9,272 nt of DNA. It comes from Synechococcales cyanobacterium PMM_0073 (GTDB lineage Bacteria > Cyanobacteriota > Cyanobacteriia > Elainellales > Elainellaceae). Shown one piece after another: positions 6,718-9,272 of the stretch. The notes under the pieces were generated by a model, which saw nothing but the letters and a program-made list of their open reading frames with translations, did not search any database and was not told the origin of the DNA. The position numbers and the translations under genes are program-made. The stretch lies in NCBI GenBank assembly GCA_949127695.1, contig CASBQH010000348.1, positions 1 to 9,272 on the forward strand, in the 5' to 3' direction. How positions within the stretch are numbered: position 1 is the first letter of the stretch; the number at the start of each line of letters is the position of its first letter.

Positions 6718-7068
6718 TCAAGACCGATTGGCCAGGGCAATCAGCAGGCTCACCGCAGCCAAGCCCGCCAAAATCCACCAGCCTTCGTTGCCCTGAATTT
6801 GCAGCCCCTGCCGACTAGGCCGACGGGGTGGCTTCATCACAGCTGCATTCAGATCTTGGTACAGCGTGCAGGAGCGGGCATGGGGGCGCTGCGGATAGTT
6901 GCAGCTATCGTCAGCCTCATAGGCACAGCTGTCGCAGAGGTAGGCTGTGCCTTCGGCCTGGTAGAGCGGAATGCCGGGATGACCATGTGCCTTCAGCGGC
7001 ATCCGACAGTGCGGGCAGGCAATTGCCTGAGAGTCAACGGTCTGGCGGCATTGAGGACAGCTGGGCAT
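6718..7068 (-). CDS. Zinc-ribbon protein with a C-terminal membrane helix, function unknown
   Basis: The 116-residue protein has an N-terminal zinc ribbon: C4-PQ-C7 and C18-PH-C21. A second cysteine set (C45-DS-C48, C56, C67) lies within a block reading YLCDSCAYEADDSCNYPQRPHARSC in two pieces, probably a second metal site. Residues about 72-95 are polar and basic, and 97-113 (WWILAGLAAVSLLIALA) form a single C-terminal transmembrane helix, giving a tail-anchored topology with the ribbons probably in the cytoplasm. The double-ribbon-plus-tail arrangement resembles uncharacterised cyanobacterial proteins; no catalytic residues are seen. It follows the TIGR03792-like gene by 44 bases on the same strand and probably shares its transcript. 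It converges on the deacetylase gene with 45 bases between the stops. Confidence 0.82.
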   Translation of the reverse strand: MPSCPQCRQTVDSQAIACPHCRMPLKAHGHPGIPLYQAEGTAYLCDSCAYEADDSCNYPQRPHARSCTLYQDLNAAVMKPPRRPSRQGLQIQGNEGWWILAGLAAVSLLIALANRS

Positions 7069-7112
7069 AGCCTGAATCTAGAGGAAGCAGCAGTTTGATC
7101 GTAGCGCAAGTG

Positions 7113-7427
7113 CTAGGCTTGGCTGCGTTTGCGAACCTGGTAGCGGGCAGTTTCGACAATTTTGTGCGTATCGCTGCCGCCCATCGCCTGATTAAATCGG
7201 GCTTCGGTTTGCGCTAGCTCTGCGGCTGGAATCGCCTGCCACTGCTCAAAGCTCGCCCAATGCACCACCAGAATCACCTCTGAGAGATTGTCGGGGCTAA
7301 TCCAGACTTCTTTATGCAAAAAGCCGGGATATTCGGCTAGCTTGGTCGTCCAAATTTCGGCGTCTTTCTGGACATAGCGCTCGCGCAGTTCGGGCTGGAC
7401 TTCAACTTTAAGCCATTCAATTTCCAT
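7113..7427 (-). CDS. TIGR03792-like protein (ABM-type dimeric alpha/beta-barrel fold)
   Basis: The 104-residue product resembles the cyanobacterial TIGR03792 family, small proteins probably related to the antibiotic-biosynthesis-monooxygenase (dimeric alpha-beta barrel) fold. Visible signs are MEIEWLKVEVQPELRERYVQ at the start, the conserved DAEIWTTKLAEYPGFLHKEVW block (in two parts, about 22-42), SEVILVVHWASFEQWQAIP (about 49-67) and a final KIVETARYQV strand. There is no signal peptide, membrane helix or cysteine. No activity is established for the family, so the name is structural only. The ATG at 7427 opens directly at the first strand; the Shine-Dalgarno is weak. It is probably the first gene of a two-gene unit with the zinc-ribbon protein. 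Confidence 0.85.
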   Translation of the reverse strand: MEIEWLKVEVQPELRERYVQKDAEIWTTKLAEYPGFLHKEVWISPDNLSEVILVVHWASFEQWQAIPAAELAQTEARFNQAMGGSDTHKIVETARYQVRKRSQA

Positions 7428-7510
7428 CAGGTTTGCTTGCTAAGAGGTGATCGAGGTTGAGAGAGGGGGGAGATTGCGTCTGTGAAAGTACGGCAGTCCG
7501 ACTCTGAGCC

Positions 7511-7530
7511 TTGGCAATTAAATTAGCCAA
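7511..7530. promoter_or_regulatory. Dyad TTGGC-N10-GCCAA, candidate operator in the divergent region
   Basis: TTGGC (7511-7515) and GCCAA (7526-7530) form an inverted repeat with a ten-base AT-only centre, midway between the divergently read TIGR03792-like and phasin genes. The size and spacing suit a dimeric regulator, but five-base arms can occur by chance. The surrounding 230-base gap (7428-7657) also holds a tandem repeat at 7607-7636. Confidence 0.25.
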
Positions 7531-7549
7531 ATTTGCCAGAATAGAACAG

Positions 7550-7555
7550 TAGACT
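7550..7555 (+). promoter_or_regulatory. Candidate -10 element upstream of the phasin gene
   Basis: TAGACT lies in the same nine-base context (CAGTAGACT) as the candidate before the rRNA methyltransferase. If used it would give a leader of about 95 bases carrying the 12-bp tandem repeat. No good -35 is seen. Confidence 0.25.
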
Positions 7556-7606
7556 GGAGCTAGCTGAATCTGACTGGATTGATCAGGTTGGTTGCTCTTC
7601 TGGACG

Positions 7607-7636
7607 GACTTCTAGGCAGACTTCTAGGCAGACTTA
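7607..7636 (+). repeat. 12-bp tandem repeat, about 2.5 copies, before the phasin gene
   Basis: GACTTCTAGGCA occurs exactly at 7607-7618 and 7619-7630, followed by the partial copy GACTTA (7631-7636). It ends about 20 bases before the ATG at 7658. It may be a replication-slippage product or a spaced protein-binding array. Confidence 0.85.
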
Positions 7637-7657
7637 TAGAGACTATAGGAATTCAAC

Positions 7658-7981
7658 ATGGACAGCAACAACTTGCTCAAGCAGCTTTTAATCATGGGGA
7701 TTGGCACCACGTCGATGGTGGCCGATCGGCTGCGGGATGTCAGCGAACAGCTGGTCAGAGACGGCAAGCTCGATCCAGAGCAGGCGACTTCATTTGCCAA
7801 TGATATTATGCAGCAGCTCAAAACCGAGCAGTCTAACTGGGAGGGGCAAATGCAGCGACAGCTTAAAAATATGCTGCAAGAGCTGGGTGTGCCGCGCCAA
7901 AACGAAATGGACGAGCTGCGCGGCAGAATTGACCGCCTAGAGCGCCAGGTGCGCGACCTGGAAAATAAGCTCTGGCAGTAG
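7658..7981 (+). CDS. Phasin-family-like coiled-coil protein
   Basis: The 107-residue protein resembles short cyanobacterial proteins annotated as phasin family or polyhydroxyalkanoate-synthesis-regulator phasin. Phasins coat storage granules; whether this short type does so is not established. Residues about 1-25 (LLKQLLIMGIGTTSMVADRL) form an amphipathic helix with a hydrophobic face, suited to surface or membrane attachment. Residues 26-70 are helical and include DGKLDPEQATSFANDIMQQL. A proline near 78 breaks the chain, and MDELRGRIDRLERQVRDLENKL at the end (in two parts, about 83-105) shows heptads of Leu/Ile/Val and is a clear coiled coil, probably for oligomerisation. The ATG at 7658 has a modest TAGGA eight bases upstream. 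Short tandem repeats lie on both sides. No PHA synthase genes are in the window, so the granule role is only inferred. Confidence 0.85.
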   Translation: MDSNNLLKQLLIMGIGTTSMVADRLRDVSEQLVRDGKLDPEQATSFANDIMQQLKTEQSNWEGQMQRQLKNMLQELGVPRQNEMDELRGRIDRLERQVRDLENKLWQ

Positions 7982-8006
7982 AGTTGGCAGTAAAGTTGGC
8001 AGTAAA
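7973..8006 (+). repeat. 12-bp tandem repeat duplicating the phasin stop region (three in-frame stops)
   Basis: The last codons TGG CAG TAG of the phasin gene are followed in frame by AGT TGG CAG TAA and again AGT TGG CAG TAA. Two exact copies of GTTGGCAGTAAA lie at 7983-7994 and 7995-8006, with a near copy before them. Because the unit is four codons long, the stop is repeated at 7979, 7991 and 8003. Confidence 0.85.
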
Positions 8007-8054
8007 GAGAGTAGAGACTGGGAGAAGCGGCAGTGAAGCAGTACACTAAGAGCT

Positions 8055-8069
8055 GGATCAAGCTGATCC
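8055..8069 (+). terminator. Small hairpin between phasin and FKBP genes, possible weak terminator
   Basis: GGATCA (8055-8060) pairs perfectly with TGATCC (8064-8069) across a three-base loop, followed by the T-containing CCTTTAGTTTCT. The stem is only six base pairs and the T run is interrupted, so the two genes may still be cotranscribed. Confidence 0.3.
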
Positions 8070-8092
8070 GCCTTTAGTTTCTAAACAGCAGC

Positions 8093-8098
8093 AGGAGG
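8093..8098 (+). promoter_or_regulatory. Perfect Shine-Dalgarno that fixes a TTG start for the FKBP gene
   Basis: AGGAGG lies seven bases before the TTG at 8106, the ideal spacing. The next in-frame ATG (8136) would cut into the hydrophobic export segment, so TTG is the better start. Confidence 0.85.
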
Positions 8099-8105
8099 AT
8101 CAATT

Positions 8106-8630
8106 TTGCGAGAAATTCTGATCAGCTTTGGCGTCATGGTGGCCTGTGTGGTGGTGCTGCTGGTAGCTCAGTTTACCGGACGCGCCGCCGATGCAGTGGC
8201 CGCTCCCCAAACCATTCCCTCCAGCGCCGTTTTGGCTCAGGCTTCCGGTTCTTCTAGCACAGGTGCAGCAGATTTAATGGCAGATGAAAACATCGTAATG
8301 ACGCCCTCTGGCCTCCAGTATGTCGATATTGTCGAAGGCACAGGCGAGATGCCCAAAAAGGGGCAGACCGTGGTGGTACATTACACGGGTACGCTCGAAG
8401 ATGGCCGCAAGTTTGATAGCTCACGCGACCGCAACCAGCCGTTTGATTTTCCGCTTGGCGCAGGCCGGGTGATTAAGGGCTGGGATGAGGGCTTGAGCAC
8501 GATGAGAGTGGGCGGCCAGCGCAAGCTGATCATTCCGCCAGACTTAGGCTACGGATCGCGCGGGGCTGGCGGCGTAATTCCGCCCAACGCAACGCTGGTT
8601 TTTGACGTGGAGCTGCTGGAGATTAAGTAA
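8106..8630 (+). CDS. Exported FKBP-type peptidyl-prolyl cis-trans isomerase
   Basis: The 174-residue protein has a hydrophobic export or anchor segment at 4-23 ([20 protein letters not shown]), a flexible Ala/Ser-rich linker (about 27-60) and one complete FKBP domain (about 66-174). The domain catalyses cis-trans isomerisation of Xaa-Pro bonds. Ligand-pocket residues are all present by alignment to human FKBP12: Y93, F103-D104, F115, V122-I123, W126, Y149 and F166. The [22 protein letters not shown] loop (in two parts, 143-164) is typical of bacterial and cyanobacterial forms. A possible signal cleavage lies after SSAVLA (about residue 44), giving a soluble periplasmic or thylakoid-lumen enzyme; otherwise it stays anchored by the N-terminal helix. 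The start is TTG with a perfect Shine-Dalgarno. The gene follows the phasin-like gene by 124 bases and is closed by a long hairpin. The active site is intact, so function as a foldase is likely. Confidence 0.95.
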   Translation: MREILISFGVMVACVVVLLVAQFTGRAADAVAAPQTIPSSAVLAQASGSSSTGAADLMADENIVMTPSGLQYVDIVEGTGEMPKKGQTVVVHYTGTLEDGRKFDSSRDRNQPFDFPLGAGRVIKGWDEGLSTMRVGGQRKLIIPPDLGYGSRGAGGVIPPNATLVFDVELLEIK

Positions 8631-8684
8631 CCGCCTACGGCTTCTATCTTCAGAAGTCACTCTCGAAAATTTGGCCAACTGGCA

Positions 8685-8730
8685 GCAAAAGCGTCGCAAA
8701 TTTGATTGAGGAATTTGCGGCGCTTTTTGC
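8685..8730. terminator. Long near-perfect inverted repeat after the FKBP gene, probable bidirectional terminator
   Basis: The arm at 8685-8702 (GCAAAAGCGTCGCAAATT) pairs with 8712-8730 (AATTTGCGGCGCTTTTTGC), with one G-T wobble and one bulged base, around a nine-base loop. Each strand ends its stem with a run of A/T, so it could stop transcripts from the FKBP gene (+) and from the Uma2 remnant side (-). It begins 54 bases after the FKBP stop. Confidence 0.65.
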
Positions 8731-8789
8731 GAAATAATCTGCGCCAACCGACCGGATGCTGTGACCTGCCCCCAAAAGATGCGCCAGAT

Positions 8790-9104
8790 TGGACAATTGA
8801 GATCCTTTTCGCCGTCGAGATTGTCGACCGATTTGAGCAAGCGATCGGGTTCTTGAGCAGAACGATAAACCAATATATAGTGCTGTGTTGGGCTAATCAC
8901 CCAAACGAGTCGAGTCCCATTCTCGAAATATTCCGCAATTTTGGCATCAATTTCTTCAACGGTGTTCCCAGGAGATAGAACTTCTACTGCCAAATCAGGC
9001 GCACCTTCCAAGAAGCCAGACGGTAATTCTGTCATGCCTTGCAGGCGTTCTTTGGCAAAGAACGCAATATCGGGCGATCGTTTATTGCAATACTCCGGAC
9101 AGAA
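8790..9104 (-). pseudogene. Uma2-family (DUF820) nuclease remnant, truncated at both ends
   Basis: The minus-strand frame from about 9080 to 8800 reads RSPDIAFFAKERLQG, then GAPDLAVEVLSPGNTVEEI, then AEYFENGTRLVWVISP and LLKSVDNLDGEK, which are consecutive blocks of the Uma2 family (PD-(D/E)xK fold, about 190 residues, very common in cyanobacteria, function uncertain). The family's first ~70-90 residues are missing: directly before the RSPD block lie only seven unrelated codons (FCPEYCN) and then the TAG stop of another gene (9105-9107). After LDGEK the expected closing motif (usually a Pro-Gly-Phe stretch) is absent; the frame runs on as non-family sequence through the hairpin and, by chance, into the antisense of the FKBP gene. 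The internal ATG at 9035 could start a 163-residue product but would lack the N-terminal part of the fold. The PD and EVLSP residues are intact. I call it a pseudogene rather than a working gene; boundaries are approximate. Confidence 0.75.
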
Positions 9105-9272
9105 CTAAGGGGCTATAAGACCGTAGGTACGCAGGTTTTCGTAGTTAGGATGGGATTTAATCAAAGTTGGGTTCAAGTCTAACATTGAAATAAATCTCGA
9201 AAGCAGGTGGTCATTGAACGCCAGACGTTTATAGCTGGACATGGAAAAAGACAGGCGTTGGGGCGCTTCATC
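9105..9272 (-). CDS. C-terminal end of an unrecognised gene entering from the right edge
   Basis: An open frame of 55 codons runs from the right edge to TAG at 9107-9105. It reads DEAPQRLSFSM, SSYKRLAFNDHLLSRFISM, LDLNPTLIKSHPNYENL and RTYGLIAP, which has the amphipathic pattern and balanced composition of real coding sequence; an internal ATG lies at 9242. I do not recognise the family. It is in the same frame as the Uma2 remnant, separated from it only by the stop and a few codons, so the two were probably joined by a deletion or insertion. The stretch is more AT-rich than the rest of the window. Confidence 0.5.
   Translation of the reverse strand, partial: DEAPQRLSFSMSSYKRLAFNDHLLSRFISMLDLNPTLIKSHPNYENLRTYGLIAP

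Noticed and set aside
7635..7640. TATAGA before the phasin gene as a -10 box
   Set aside because: It would leave a leader under 15 bases, overlapping the ribosome binding site, and no -35 is present at the right distance.
7624..8061. 145-residue minus-strand frame over the phasin gene, rich in Ser, Cys and Tyr
   Set aside because: It is antisense to a recognisable gene, of low complexity, and its start is formed by the tandem repeats; no family resemblance.
8139..8150. Possible lipobox (Val-Ala-Cys, residues 12-14) in the FKBP export segment
   Set aside because: The cysteine lies in the middle of the hydrophobic helix, followed by more hydrophobic residues, with too short an n/h-region before it; a lipoprotein signal is unlikely.
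8706..8978. 90-residue plus-strand frame at the right end
   Set aside because: It is antisense to the Uma2 remnant, whose family blocks are unmistakable, and has no ribosome binding site.
1..9272. Search for CRISPR arrays, tRNA or rRNA genes, intact insertion sequences and full HIP1 octamers (GCGATCGC)
   Set aside because: None was found by eye. The CGATCG core occurs a few times but I saw no complete octamer; the only repeats are the short tandems around the phasin gene.

Overview
The window looks like chromosomal DNA from a filamentous or Leptolyngbya-like cyanobacterium. This rests on four small proteins with a cyanobacterial look: a stand-alone carotenoid-binding domain of the orange carotenoid protein (OCP) type, a TIGR03792-like protein, a short phasin-like protein ending in a charged coiled coil, and a deacetylase fused to a phosphodiester-glycosidase domain. 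The genus is an inference. Most of the window is fairly GC-rich housekeeping and accessory-metabolic DNA. The last ~600 bases are visibly more AT-rich and hold gene debris.

Layout. Bases 1-1352 (+) carry the C-terminal part of a SulP-type anion transporter with a STAS tail; its start lies left of the window. Bases 1423-2628 (+) encode an RlmI-type 23S rRNA cytosine methyltransferase. It ends on a stop codon that overlaps, on the opposite strand, the stop of a low-molecular-weight protein tyrosine phosphatase (3110 to 2625, -). Upstream of the phosphatase, on the same strand, is a helical carotenoid protein (3744 to 3226, -). A divergent intergenic region separates it from a small acidic disordered protein (3967-4254, +), which is closed by a strong hairpin terminator at 4304-4345.

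Bases 4522-6672 (+) encode a large membrane-anchored, proline/alanine-rich protein with a NodB polysaccharide deacetylase domain and a C-terminal phosphodiester-glycosidase (NAGPA/DUF2233-like) domain, probably acting on envelope polysaccharide. Convergent to it lies a two-gene minus-strand unit: a TIGR03792-like protein (7427 to 7113), then a zinc-ribbon membrane protein (7068 to 6718). Divergent from that pair are a phasin-like coiled-coil protein (7658-7981, +) with 12-bp tandem repeats on both sides, and an exported FKBP-type prolyl isomerase (8106-8630, + , TTG start with a perfect Shine-Dalgarno). A long hairpin (8685-8730) closes this unit.

The right end holds the remains of a Uma2-family (DUF820) nuclease gene (about 9104 to 8790, -) directly behind the stop codon of another minus-strand gene, which enters from beyond base 9272 and which I do not recognise.

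I see no CRISPR array, tRNA, rRNA, intact insertion sequence, or coherent defence or biosynthetic island. The genes do not form one pathway. Themes are photoprotection (carotenoid protein), envelope remodelling and exported protein folding (deacetylase, FKBP) and ion transport. The less routine observations are the tandem-repeat structure around the phasin gene (including a triplicated in-frame stop), the truncated Uma2 gene at a junction with an unknown gene, and two genes whose start sites are decided by ribosome binding sites.
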